Shown here piece by piece: positions 19,188-27,027 of a stretch of DNA of 64,000 nucleotides. This DNA comes from Prochlorococcus marinus str. MIT 9302 (GTDB lineage: Bacteria > Cyanobacteriota > Cyanobacteriia > PCC-6307 > Cyanobiaceae), in the NCBI RefSeq assembly GCF_000759975.1, contig NZ_JNAM01000014.1, positions 1-64,000 of the forward strand, written 5' to 3'. The position numbers were made by a program, and so were the translations under genes. Each line of letters starts with the position of its first letter. The first letter of the stretch is position 1. Under the pieces are notes generated by a model. That model was not told the DNA's origin. It saw only the letters and a list, made by a program, of their open reading frames with translations, and made no database searches.

Positions 19188-19820
19188 TTACCAATCTAAG
19201 GATTTTGATACAATCGGAAAACTTTTTTTGAAAATAGACTTGCAATTTTGGGCAATAGACATGTGCTCTTCTTGAGTACCATGAGCTGATCTTAAATGAA
19301 TGTAATGTATCCATGATCTACATGATCCAGACATGTAGATTCTCGTTGGAGTTGCTAATGGTAAAATAAATCTCGCACATTCTTTAGCTATTCCTTCAGC
19401 AAGTAAATCTTCATATAATTCTGAAGCAGCTTTAAAGTGTGATGCAATTTTTGCATTGAATTTATTTTTTAACTCATCAGGTAGATCAGGAATTGAATTT
19501 TGCCTATTTTTAAAATCTTGTCTTCTCAACTCTGGTAAAGGAATATTCCCCAATTGAGAACTATCTGCGTATCTCTGTGAAAATTCCTGGAAAGTAAATG
19601 ATCGATGTCTTAAAATTTGAGCTGCAATTCCTCGGTTGGTTTCTATTTGTAAGGTCATAAATGACTGTTCAAATACACTCCAATGTTCATTCTTAATGCA
19701 ATAACTCAATAATTTCGAATAATCTTCGTTTTTCTGATTTTTTGGATTACTAACTCTTGCAATGTAAGCCATTGTTTTTTCTGCATCAGGAGTTAATGAA
19801 ATCAGTTCGACTTTACTCAT
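19188..19820 (-). CDS. thyX: Flavin-dependent thymidylate synthase ThyX
   Basis: The 210-residue enzyme makes dTMP from dUMP using FAD and methylene-tetrahydrofolate, in place of ThyA. The diagnostic motif Arg-His-Arg-x7-Ser is present as Arg-His-Arg-Ser-Phe-Thr-Phe-Gln-Glu-Phe-Ser, followed by Gln-Arg-Tyr. The C-terminal Arg-Ser-Ala-His-Gly-Thr-Gln-Glu-Glu block is also typical. It starts 1 bp after dcd ends, the middle of a three-gene minus-strand unit (adenosyltransferase-like, dcd, thyX) that is divergent from ntcA. Confidence 0.97.
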   Translation of the reverse strand: MSKVELISLTPDAEKTMAYIARVSNPKNQKNEDYSKLLSYCIKNEHWSVFEQSFMTLQIETNRGIAAQILRHRSFTFQEFSQRYADSSQLGNIPLPELRRQDFKNRQNSIPDLPDELKNKFNAKIASHFKAASELYEDLLAEGIAKECARFILPLATPTRIYMSGSCRSWIHYIHLRSAHGTQEEHMSIAQNCKSIFKKSFPIVSKSLDW

Positions 19821-19821
19821 T

Positions 19822-20415
19822 TTATATCTTTGCTAGAGTTACTTTTTCTGGTTGGTTTTGATATTTACCTCTTCTATCTTCATAGGTGGTGGAGCAAGGA
19901 TCACCTTCAAAAAAGAGTAGTTGACAAATACCCTCGTCAGCATAAATTCTGCAATCTGCACCTGAACTATTACTAAACTCCAAAGTTAGGTGGCCCTCCC
20001 ATCCTGCTTCTGCAGGTGTTGTATTAACTATAATTCCAAGTCTTGCGTAAGTACTTTTTCCTATGCAAATCACAGTTATATTATCTGGTACTTTCATTTT
20101 TTCTAAAGCCACCCCTAAACCATAGGAATGTGCAGGAAAAATAAAAAAGTCTCCATCATCATCATGGTGAAGAATAGTTTTTTCTAAATTATCAGGATTA
20201 AACCTTTTGGGATTCATCACAGTACCAGGGATATGTCTAAATATTAGAAATTCATTTGATGAGAGTCTTAAATCATATCCATAAGATGAACATCCGTAAC
20301 TCAAAACTGGCTTTTGTTGATTATTAGGTTCAAGATGCCTTATCAAATTTGATTGGAAGGGGTGTATCATTCCCTCAGATGCTTTTTGATTTATCCAGAG
20401 ATCGTTTTTAAGCAT
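19822..20415 (-). CDS. dcd: dCTP deaminase
   Basis: The 197-residue enzyme turns dCTP into dUTP, the source of dUMP for ThyX encoded just downstream. Family features include Tyr-Gly-Cys-Ser-Ser-Tyr-Gly-Tyr-Asp-Leu-Arg-Leu, the Gly-Lys-Ser-Thr-Tyr-Ala-Arg-Leu-Gly-Ile block, and the catalytic Glu in Thr-Pro-Ala-Glu-Ala-Gly-Trp-Glu-Gly-His. A Lys-Tyr-Gln-Asn-Gln segment closes the protein. The gene has 4 bp to the gene upstream and 1 bp to thyX, so a shared transcript is very likely. Confidence 0.96.
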   Translation of the reverse strand: MLKNDLWINQKASEGMIHPFQSNLIRHLEPNNQQKPVLSYGCSSYGYDLRLSSNEFLIFRHIPGTVMNPKRFNPDNLEKTILHHDDDGDFFIFPAHSYGLGVALEKMKVPDNITVICIGKSTYARLGIIVNTTPAEAGWEGHLTLEFSNSSGADCRIYADEGICQLLFFEGDPCSTTYEDRRGKYQNQPEKVTLAKI

Positions 20416-20419
20416 TGGT

Positions 20420-21001
20420 TTATGAGCGAAGTTCGGTGATTTGGTTGGCCATTAATAATAAATCTTTGGGGATATCTGTACCAGTAAGGATTACATCTCC
20501 TGATATAAATCGGTTTTCAAGTGTTGAAATCAAATCATCCTTATCGATGATTTTCATCTCAATTGCAAGAAAAATTTCATCTAGTATGATTTGATCATTT
20601 TCACCAGAAAGTAATTCTTTCTTGCAAAAATTCCATAATTCATAAGTAGATTCATGAATAGATTTTTTTATATTTGGATTATTTTCAATTTCTTCAGAAT
20701 GATATTGATCAAAAGAATGTGCTGATCTTAACCAAGTTAAATTACCACAAAGCTTTACTGAATTAGTAATTCCTTGTTTAACACCTCCTTTCATAAATTG
20801 TACTAAAAGTACTTTCCTGCCTAGAGCTGCATTTCTTAGAGAATCTCTAATTATAGAAGAATAGCTTCCTCTATAGGATGATTGATATATTTGGATTTGC
20901 CCATTTTGTGTAAATTTTTTTAAGTTTATTTTTTTAGCAGAACTTATATTTACTAAATCAGAATTACTTTGAGAATAACTATTAGATGAACTAATTAGCA
21001 T
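20420..21001 (-). CDS. Cob(I)alamin adenosyltransferase-like protein lacking the P-loop
   Basis: The 193-residue protein aligns with the CobA/CobO/BtuR family across its length: Gln-Ile-Gln-Ile-Tyr at the first strand, Val-Leu-Leu-Val-Gln-Phe-Met-Lys-Gly-Gly, Ile-Ile-Leu-Asp-Glu-Ile (Walker B-like), and Val-Ile-Leu-Thr-Gly-Thr-Asp-Ile-Pro near the end. The normal Walker A Gly-Asn-Gly-Lys-Gly-Lys-Thr-Thr is replaced by Ser-Ser-Tyr-Arg-Gly-Ser-Tyr-Ser-Ser, with no Gly-Lys-Thr. Classical ATP binding is therefore doubtful. Being first in an operon with dcd and thyX hints at a role in deoxynucleotide supply, perhaps linked to the B12-dependent ribonucleotide reductase, but that is inference. Confidence 0.7.
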   Translation of the reverse strand: MLISSSNSYSQSNSDLVNISSAKKINLKKFTQNGQIQIYQSSYRGSYSSIIRDSLRNAALGRKVLLVQFMKGGVKQGITNSVKLCGNLTWLRSAHSFDQYHSEEIENNPNIKKSIHESTYELWNFCKKELLSGENDQIILDEIFLAIEMKIIDKDDLISTLENRFISGDVILTGTDIPKDLLLMANQITELRS

Positions 21002-21043
21002 TAATTTAGATTATTTTCTACATGCAGTATAATTTGAATTTAT

Positions 21044-21063
21044 TTACACTGCATATAGTGTAA
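21044..21063. promoter_or_regulatory. Symmetric operator-like site in the ntcA upstream region
   Basis: TTACACT, six bases, then AGTGTAA form a perfect 7+7 bp inverted repeat. A further TGCAGT at 21023-21028 is the reverse complement of ACTGCA at 21048-21053, so half-sites overlap. It is 43 bp upstream of the adenosyltransferase-like start and about 140 bp upstream of ntcA. A dimeric regulator could bind here; none is identified. Confidence 0.45.
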
Positions 21064-21141
21064 TTTTACTTAAAAAAAACTTTTAAAAAGTTGAAATTAA
21101 CCGAGAGAATTTCATAGAGAAATAAATAAGAATTGAAAATT

Positions 21142-21155
21142 GTTACTGTTGATAC
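21142..21155 (+). promoter_or_regulatory. Near-consensus NtcA site upstream of ntcA
   Basis: The site reads GTT-N8-TAC, one mismatch from the NtcA consensus GTA-N8-TAC, and ends 48 bp before the ntcA start. Autoregulation of ntcA is known in other cyanobacteria. No well-spaced TAN3T box is obvious downstream. Confidence 0.4.
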
Positions 21156-21203
21156 AAGATATTTTATGGTGTCTTCTTAAGTTTTTTAATAGTCAAGATA
21201 TTT

Positions 21204-21938
21204 ATGATACCTTCTTCTCGAGGATTCAGCCGCTTTAATTCGCAACAATCCGGACAAAGTAAAATCAACTCTGTTGGAGAACGTTTCCCAATCAATAGAA
21301 CTTTAATGGAAGTAATTAGAGGTCTGGAGGGTGCAAGCACAGAAATGGTTGAGAGATCTAAAACAATATTTTTCCCTGGGGATCCTGCCGAGAGGGTTTA
21401 TCTGATAAGGAGAGGAGCAGTAAGATTGTCAAGAGTATATGAGTCAGGTGAAGAGATAACTGTTGCTCTATTAAGAGAAAATAGTCTCTTTGGTGTTTTA
21501 TCTCTTCTAACAGGCCATAGATCTGATCGTTTTTATCATGCCATAGCATTCACAAGAGTGGAAATGATAACAGCGCCTGCGAATTCTGTTTTAAGAGCAA
21601 TAGAGGAAGATGCATCAGTAGGCCTATTATTATTACAGGGCCTTTCAAGCAGGATCTTACAGACAGAAACAATGATAGAAACTCTAACTCATAGAGATAT
21701 GTCTTCTCGTTTGGTAAGCTTTTTAATGGTTCTTTGTAGAGACTTTGGAGTCGCCAGTGAAAAAGGTATTACAATAGATTTGAGACTATCACATCAAGCT
21801 ATTGCTGAAGCTATTGGTTCAACAAGAGTAACGATTACAAGATTATTGGGTGATTTAAAGGATTCTGGACTCCTTAATATTGAAAGAAAAAAGATTACAG
21901 TATTTGACCCAATAGCTCTTGCAAAAAAATTTAATTGA
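21204..21938 (+). CDS. ntcA: Global nitrogen regulator NtcA
   Basis: The 244-residue CRP-family activator responds to 2-oxoglutarate and switches on ammonium uptake and glutamine synthesis. The N-terminal cyclic-nucleotide-like beta barrel has [11 protein letters not shown] and Gly-Ala-Val-Arg-Leu-Ser. The long dimer helix runs through Leu-Gln-Gly-Leu-Ser-Ser-Arg. The helix-turn-helix is [19 protein letters not shown] near residue 200. It is divergent from the adenosyltransferase-like/dcd/thyX operon, and a likely target, amt1, lies about 13 kb away in this window. Confidence 0.98.
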   Translation: MIPSSRGFSRFNSQQSGQSKINSVGERFPINRTLMEVIRGLEGASTEMVERSKTIFFPGDPAERVYLIRRGAVRLSRVYESGEEITVALLRENSLFGVLSLLTGHRSDRFYHAIAFTRVEMITAPANSVLRAIEEDASVGLLLLQGLSSRILQTETMIETLTHRDMSSRLVSFLMVLCRDFGVASEKGITIDLRLSHQAIAEAIGSTRVTITRLLGDLKDSGLLNIERKKITVFDPIALAKKFN

Positions 21939-21977
21939 TTCATCATTAATTATGATGTATTGAGTGCATGAAATAGT

Positions 21978-22937
21978 GTGGCCTGGATTTTAATTGCTTT
22001 TTTAATATTACTTGGAGGATTAATTGCACCATTTGGGGACCTGCTTGGTACAAAGATTGGTAAAGCAAGATTTAGTATTTTAAAATTAAGACCAAAGAAA
22101 ACAGCTACAATTGTAACGATAATAACTGGAGGTTTTATTAGTGCAATATCTATAGGATTATTGATTTTAGTTAGTGAAGAATTTAGGCAAAGACTTTTTG
22201 TTGATATTCCTTTTTTACAAAAAACTTTGGATGAGAGTAAAAAGGCGCTTCTTCCTTTGCAGCAAGAAAGAAAGAAGCTTGAAGATAAGATTAATAATAA
22301 AGAAAAGGAATTAAATCAATTAAAAAGTGATATTAAAGAATTTAGAAGAGGAAATGTAGTAATTAAAAGAGGACAAACTTTATTTATTGGAGAAGTTATT
22401 TCTAATCCAAATATAAAATTAGATCTAGGAAAGATTTACAATAGTGCAGATAGATATGTTCAGAAAATTGTAATTCCTAGTAAAAAAGAAATAAAAAATA
22501 TTCTTTTGTGGAGATCTAGTGATATTAATGAAATTGAAGGAGCAACGGCAAAAGGGGGTAATTGGATCATATTGATTAAAGCAGCAACAAATGTTTTGAA
22601 AGGAGATAATTTTGTTTTTGTATATCCAGAATTGCTGGAAAATCAAATTATTGTTAGAAGAGGGGAAGTTATAACTAGCTCAATTCTTGAAAAAAAAGAT
22701 CTGGATATTGAAAACATCAATTCAACAATCAACACTTTGTTGAAAAAAACTAGAGACAAAATCAAGTCAAGAGGATCTGTCGTCAACGAAATTAAGACAA
22801 AAGGGGACTTTCTTAAAAAAATTAGAGACTCTATAAAGATAAATCAAAAAAATAAATATCTTTTAGAGGTTGTCTCTTTAAAAGATAGTAAAACTGCAGA
22901 GTCAATAATAGTTGAGTTGAATGTTACTAGACTTTAA
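21978..22937 (+). CDS. DUF3084 family protein
   Basis: The 319-residue protein starts at a GTG and has two N-terminal membrane segments (about 2-20 and 43-64), with Gly-Asp-Leu-Leu-Gly-Thr-Lys-Ile-Gly-Lys-Ala-Arg between them. A predicted coiled coil follows (Glu-Ser-Lys-Lys-Ala through Leu-Lys-Ser-Asp-Ile-Lys-Glu, about 85-118), then a beta-rich C-terminal domain. This matches cyanobacterial DUF3084 proteins, whose role is unknown. It lies 39 bp after ntcA and 6 bp before the YqgF-like gene, so the three plus-strand genes may share transcripts. Confidence 0.75.
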   Translation: MAWILIAFLILLGGLIAPFGDLLGTKIGKARFSILKLRPKKTATIVTIITGGFISAISIGLLILVSEEFRQRLFVDIPFLQKTLDESKKALLPLQQERKKLEDKINNKEKELNQLKSDIKEFRRGNVVIKRGQTLFIGEVISNPNIKLDLGKIYNSADRYVQKIVIPSKKEIKNILLWRSSDINEIEGATAKGGNWIILIKAATNVLKGDNFVFVYPELLENQIIVRRGEVITSSILEKKDLDIENINSTINTLLKKTRDKIKSRGSVVNEIKTKGDFLKKIRDSIKINQKNKYLLEVVSLKDSKTAESIIVELNVTRL

Positions 22938-22943
22938 TCCTTT

Positions 22944-23381
22944 ATGTTTAAATTGATATCTATTGATCCTGGAAAATGTAAATGCGGTTTGGTATTGGTT
23001 GATTTGCATCAAAAAAAAGTTGATCAAGCAATAGTCCTCAATACTGAATTTCTACCAAATTATGTAAAAACTTTAAATAGTAATGAAAATATATCAAAAG
23101 TTATAATAGGTAATGGGACAACTAGTAGACAAAATATAGAAAAACTTGAATTTATAAAGAAAGATCTAATTATTGTTGAAGAGAAAAATACAACTTTCAG
23201 AGCTAAAAAGAGATATTTTGAACTTTTCCCAATTAGAGGTTTAAAAACTTTCCTCCCAAAAGAAATTTTTATCATGAATAAAAACTTGGATGCTGTCTCA
23301 GCCTTAATAATTTTGGAAGATTATTGTAATTATAAATTCACTTTGCCTGAACATATCGAAATTAAAACTTGGCTGAAATAG
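22944..23381 (+). CDS. YqgF/RuvX-like RNase H-fold protein
   Basis: The 145-residue protein opens with Ile-Ser-Ile-Asp-Pro-Gly-Lys-Cys-Lys-Cys-Gly, which fits the first Asp-x-Gly strand of the RNase H fold seen in YqgF and Holliday-junction resolvases. A central Glu (Val-Glu-Glu-Lys-Asn-Thr-Thr) and a late Asp (Leu-Asp-Ala-Val-Ser-Ala) could complete the acidic triad. It is more likely a resolvase-like paralogue than the housekeeping pre-16S nuclease, but this cannot be proven here. The 3' end overlaps the convergent DUF3146 gene by 20 bp. Confidence 0.65.
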   Translation: MFKLISIDPGKCKCGLVLVDLHQKKVDQAIVLNTEFLPNYVKTLNSNENISKVIIGNGTTSRQNIEKLEFIKKDLIIVEEKNTTFRAKKRYFELFPIRGLKTFLPKEIFIMNKNLDAVSALIILEDYCNYKFTLPEHIEIKTWLK

Positions 23382-23619
23382 TAAATTTATATTCATTACC
23401 AGCTTCTAGTTCATAATCTTTTTTCAATAAAAATCTTAATAGGGCATTCTCAATTAATGCTCTTCCCAAAGGAGGATTCACTAATAACAAACCTTTATTA
23501 AAAGACCATATAAAAGTCCATTTAAATTGACTAGCTTCTACAACTCCCTTAATTTGTTTTTTTGCGAAGCAATATTCTTTAACACTTACATTGGCTATTG
23601 TTTCTGGTTTTGAACTCAT
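23362..23619 (-). CDS. DUF3146 family protein
   Basis: This 85-residue soluble protein has Val-Lys-Glu-Tyr-Cys-Phe-Ala-Lys-Lys-Gln-Ile-Lys-Gly-Val-Val-Glu-Ala and Gly-Arg-Ala-Leu-Ile-Glu-Asn-Ala-Leu blocks that I associate with the cyanobacterial DUF3146 family. No function is known to me. It lies 2 bp downstream of pth on the minus strand, so the two are probably co-transcribed. Confidence 0.7.
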   Translation of the reverse strand: MSSKPETIANVSVKEYCFAKKQIKGVVEASQFKWTFIWSFNKGLLLVNPPLGRALIENALLRFLLKKDYELEAGNEYKFTISAKF

Positions 23620-23621
23620 TT

Positions 23622-24227
23622 TTATATTTGGTCTTTATCAAAAGAATTTAATTTATTTATTATGTATTCTTCTTTTTTAGTATTTAATTGTTCGAGGGAC
23701 TCTATTACCCTGAGATATACTTTATCCAATATTGATTTTTCTTCTAGAGAAATATTGCCTAATACATGAGAAATTGTATTGAAATTATTGGTTCCTTCTT
23801 TACTTGAAGGAGGAGAACCAATACCAATTCTTATTCTATTAAAGTTATGAGTTTGCAATTTCTCAATGATGCTTTTAAGACCATTATGTCCTCCTGAACT
23901 CCCTTTTTTTCTAAATCTTATTTTTCCAAGGGGAAGATCTTTATCATCTACTATTACAAAAATTTGATCTAAACTAATTTTGTACCAATCTACTATTGCC
24001 TGGACAGCCTCACCACTATTATTCATAAACGTATTGGGTAAGAATAACCTGTAAGTGGAATCATTGGTTTTGAATTCTGAGCAGAAACTTTTAAGTTTAT
24101 CCTTTAATAAAAAATTTGAATTATATTTTTTCGAGAGATTTTCAAGAAGCAAAAAACCTATATTATGTCTACTGTTTGAGTATTTTTTACCTGGATTTCC
24201 CAATCCAATTAAATATATTTCATTCAT
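23622..24227 (-). CDS. pth: Peptidyl-tRNA hydrolase
   Basis: The 201-residue enzyme recycles peptidyl-tRNAs that fall off the ribosome. It starts Ile-Gly-Leu-Gly-Asn-Pro-Gly-Lys-Lys-Tyr and has the catalytic His in Ser-Arg-His-Asn-Ile-Gly-Phe. Other signatures are Pro-Asn-Thr-Phe-Met-Asn-Asn-Ser-Gly, Val-Asp-Asp-Lys-Asp-Leu-Pro-Leu-Gly, and Gly-Gly-His-Asn-Gly-Leu-Lys-Ser. It is 141 bp downstream of psbH on the minus strand; that spacer holds no gene. Confidence 0.96.
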   Translation of the reverse strand: MNEIYLIGLGNPGKKYSNSRHNIGFLLLENLSKKYNSNFLLKDKLKSFCSEFKTNDSTYRLFLPNTFMNNSGEAVQAIVDWYKISLDQIFVIVDDKDLPLGKIRFRKKGSSGGHNGLKSIIEKLQTHNFNRIRIGIGSPPSSKEGTNNFNTISHVLGNISLEEKSILDKVYLRVIESLEQLNTKKEEYIINKLNSFDKDQI

Positions 24228-24368
24228 GAGGTATCTCTAAGTCTCCTTTCATTGAGGATTATAAATATATAAAAACTTACACCTATCTAATGAAAACAAA
24301 AATTCCAATAAAATTTTATTTAGTAATTTTAGATTAATTAAATAACTTTTTTAAAGACTTTCAGAAAA

Positions 24369-24569
24369 TTAGTTTCCATTCCAATCTACTGAGAAACCTT
24401 GTAAAAGTAGAGATTGATTATAAATCTGTAGAAGAATAACTAAAAAAACCAGAAGTAGTAATCCTATGACTGTCATAACAGGAACTGCTCCCCAACCAGG
24501 TACAACTTTTCCTTGACCTGAATTGCCAATTGCTTTTAAAAGACTTCCTAAGGCTGTTTTTTGACCCAT
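24369..24569 (-). CDS. psbH: Photosystem II reaction-centre protein H
   Basis: The 66-residue subunit has one membrane helix (about residues 27-48) with the conserved lead Thr-Ala-Leu-Gly-Ser-Leu-Leu-Lys and [11 protein letters not shown]. It helps assemble and stabilise photosystem II around CP47. It is divergent from psbN, 80 bp away. In many cyanobacteria and plastids psbH and psbN also lie on opposite strands. Confidence 0.97.
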
Positions 24570-24604
24570 GTTGAATTCACAAAATCGTATATTATTTCGC
24601 TATT

Positions 24605-24620
24605 GTATAAGAACTTATAC
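24605..24620. promoter_or_regulatory. Inverted repeat between psbH and psbN
   Basis: GTATAAG, two A, then CTTATAC make a perfect 7+7 bp inverted repeat in the 80-bp gap between divergent psbH and psbN. Each arm holds a TATAAG-like -10 element on one strand, so it may be a bidirectional promoter core or an operator. Confidence 0.45.
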
Positions 24621-24649
24621 ATAAATTGTTTACAAACTTAGCAAAATTG

Positions 24650-24802
24650 ATGCAAACTTTATCATCTGCGCCAGATCCTGCAGTTTCCATAGCCGTAACA
24701 ATTCTGGCAATACTTCTAGCTTTAACTGGTTTTGGTCTTTGGACTGCATTTGGACCCAAAGCTGCAAAGCTTACAGATCCTTGGGATGACCATGATGATT
24801 AA
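24650..24802 (+). CDS. psbN: Photosystem II assembly protein PsbN
   Basis: A 50-residue protein with an N-terminal Ser-Ser-Ala-Pro-Asp-Pro-Ala, one membrane helix (about residues 12-31), and the conserved tail Gly-Leu-Trp-Thr-Ala-Phe-Gly-Pro. PsbN is needed for photosystem II assembly and repair rather than being a subunit. The acidic end Asp-Pro-Trp-Asp-Asp-His-Asp-Asp is complete before the TAA at 24800-24802. Confidence 0.95.
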   Translation: MQTLSSAPDPAVSIAVTILAILLALTGFGLWTAFGPKAAKLTDPWDDHDD

Positions 24803-24909
24803 TCTCTATAAAGTATTTCAAAATTTTCCAAAAATACAAAAAGTAAACCTTTTACCATAATTTAAATATAAATTTAATAGGATATAAATCTGTCAGCACA
24901 CCTATTTCC

Positions 24910-25038
24910 ATGCTTGCCTTAAAAATTTCTGTTTACACAATCGTCTTTTTCTTTGTTGGAATCTTTCTCTTTGGATTCTTGGCGAGTGACCCAACAAGAA
25001 CACCAAACAGGAAAGACTTAGAGAGTCCTCAAGATTAA
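24910..25038 (+). CDS. psbI: Photosystem II reaction-centre protein I
   Basis: A 42-residue one-helix subunit with the conserved start [10 protein letters not shown] and [10 protein letters not shown] after the helix. It sits next to D1 and helps stabilise the complex. It lies 107 bp after psbN and 14 bp before the next plus-strand gene. Confidence 0.96.
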
Positions 25039-25052
25039 TCCTTTAATTTAAT

Positions 25053-27011
25053 TTGTTGATTTTGATTTCAGGGATATCAAATAAAGTAATATTTATTTTT
25101 CTTTTATTTATTAATTTTATACAGCCATCAAAATCTGCTGACTTTGAGGAAATTATTTCAAGCGAAAATAATCTAGATTCTAAATTAAGTAGTTTAAAAA
25201 TATCTAATATTAAATACTCACAGAATTTGTTAAATCAATCAGAGTCACTATTAGCTGTTATTAGCGAAAAGGAAAATGAGATAGTTATCCAATCAGATAA
25301 ACAATCTGAAATAAATGATGTTATTTATGCAGAAGGCAACGTATATGTGTCGTATAGAGGAAAACTTCTTAAAGCTGATAATTTAACTTACGATAAGTTA
25401 AATAAAGAAATTAGTGCTAAAGGAAATATTCTCTTAATATTTGGGGATCAAATCTTTAAAGTTTCACAATTAGAGTACAGCTTTATTAGTAAAAAAGGTT
25501 ATTTGTTAGATGTTCAGGGATATATTAATTCCAATACCTTGATGGAGGACTTGTCCTCAAATTTCAGCTTATCAGATTCAAATAAGATTGAAGGTTTACT
25601 TAAATTAGAAAAAAATGAAGTTTTAAATACTCCTGATAAGGTTAATAATTGGATTTTTTCTACGCAAAGAATCACTATTGATGGGAAAAAATGGAAGAGT
25701 AATAAAGCAATATTTTCTAATGATATCTTGCAATCTAAACAAGTAAAATTAGAGATTAATTCATTGGAAGCTTATTCGTTGAAGGAAGAATTAAGATTTA
25801 GATCATCTTTAAATTATTTAGTTTTGGATGAAAATGTTTCAATCCCATTTTGGTTTGGTAGCAGAGCGTTTAATAAATCCGCACAAAATGATTTAAAAAG
25901 TAGTTGGTCCATTGGTTATGACAAGCTTGATAAGGATGGTTTGTTTATTGGTAGAAAACTTAATTCCTTTAACTTATCTGATGATTTTATTATTAATTTA
26001 GAACCACAATTTTTAATTCAACGTTCAATCAATGGAAAGACAAAGAGTTTCGTAAAGAAAGGAGATTTAATAACTGGAGAAAAAGTAGAAAGAGATGCTG
26101 AATTTGCTGATTATTTTGGAGTTAAATCAGAAATAAAAGGTAAAGTTAATAATTGGGATTTGGAAATAGTTAACCAAATAAACTCCTTTGATACTAATAA
26201 ATTTTCTGATGCGCTCAGATTTAAATCTATTTTGAACAAAGAAATCAATTTTTTAAATGCTAAATGGGATAAAAGTTTTTACGGAGTTTATAGAGATAGA
26301 GTATGGAATGGTTCATTGGGGGAAACTGAAATTTATGCAGGATATGGTTCAAAATTAGAAAAAAAACATACTTGGGAAGTCAAGGGTATAAATAAAACTG
26401 AAGTTTTATCTTTAGGTCTGGCACATTTAAAAGGAGAGGCCTTATTTAGTAAAAACTTAGTTGATAGTCCTAAAGGTAATTTGTTTTACTCCTTAGATCA
26501 AAATATCCCAATAAGTGTTGATAAACCTAAGAGTAAAATGATTGATAGTTCTTATGAGTATATTTATGAGCCTATTAAAAAAGGACTAAGTCTAAATACG
26601 AGACTAGCAGCATCATATTCTCTATATGATGATGGAAAACATCAAGAATATATTGGTTTCGGTTTTGGCCCAGAGTTAATCTTAGGAAATTTCAAAACAA
26701 AGACTTTCGATTACACAAGAATTAGTATTTTCCCTTATTTTAAATTAAAAAACGGAGATAGTATATTTAAATTTGACCAAATTTCTGACAAATTCACCTT
26801 GGATATTGGTTTTGACCAACAACTTTTTGGCCCAATTATGCTCAAAAGTAGTGGAACAATAAACTTAGATAGTGATTCTAATGATTATGGAGAATTCATA
26901 AATTCAAAAATCTCATTAAATTGGAAAAAAAGATCCTATGAATTTGGTATTTTTTATCAACCTCATAATCAAGCGGGCGGAATTTTGTTTAATTTGTTTG
27001 GATTTAAATAA
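25053..27011 (+). CDS. LptD/OstA-related outer-membrane protein (DUF3769-like)
   Basis: The 652-residue protein has a TTG start and an N-terminal hydrophobic segment ending in Lys-Ser-Ala, consistent with a signal peptide. An OstA/LptA-like domain follows (Val-Ile-Tyr-Ala-Glu-Gly-Asn-Val-Tyr-Val-Ser-Tyr and Ala-Asp-Asn-Leu-Thr-Tyr-Asp, about residues 88-125). The long C-terminal part has alternating patterns typical of a beta barrel and a final strand ending in Phe. This fits the cyanobacterial LptD-like family (DUF3769) that places lipopolysaccharide in the outer membrane. It is shorter than E. coli LptD. It is convergent with leuD. Confidence 0.7.
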   Translation: MLILISGISNKVIFIFLLFINFIQPSKSADFEEIISSENNLDSKLSSLKISNIKYSQNLLNQSESLLAVISEKENEIVIQSDKQSEINDVIYAEGNVYVSYRGKLLKADNLTYDKLNKEISAKGNILLIFGDQIFKVSQLEYSFISKKGYLLDVQGYINSNTLMEDLSSNFSLSDSNKIEGLLKLEKNEVLNTPDKVNNWIFSTQRITIDGKKWKSNKAIFSNDILQSKQVKLEINSLEAYSLKEELRFRSSLNYLVLDENVSIPFWFGSRAFNKSAQNDLKSSWSIGYDKLDKDGLFIGRKLNSFNLSDDFIINLEPQFLIQRSINGKTKSFVKKGDLITGEKVERDAEFADYFGVKSEIKGKVNNWDLEIVNQINSFDTNKFSDALRFKSILNKEINFLNAKWDKSFYGVYRDRVWNGSLGETEIYAGYGSKLEKKHTWEVKGINKTEVLSLGLAHLKGEALFSKNLVDSPKGNLFYSLDQNIPISVDKPKSKMIDSSYEYIYEPIKKGLSLNTRLAASYSLYDDGKHQEYIGFGFGPELILGNFKTKTFDYTRISIFPYFKLKNGDSIFKFDQISDKFTLDIGFDQQLFGPIMLKSSGTINLDSDSNDYGEFINSKISLNWKKRSYEFGIFYQPHNQAGGILFNLFGFK

Positions 27012-27027
27012 CTACAAGAAATAAGAA

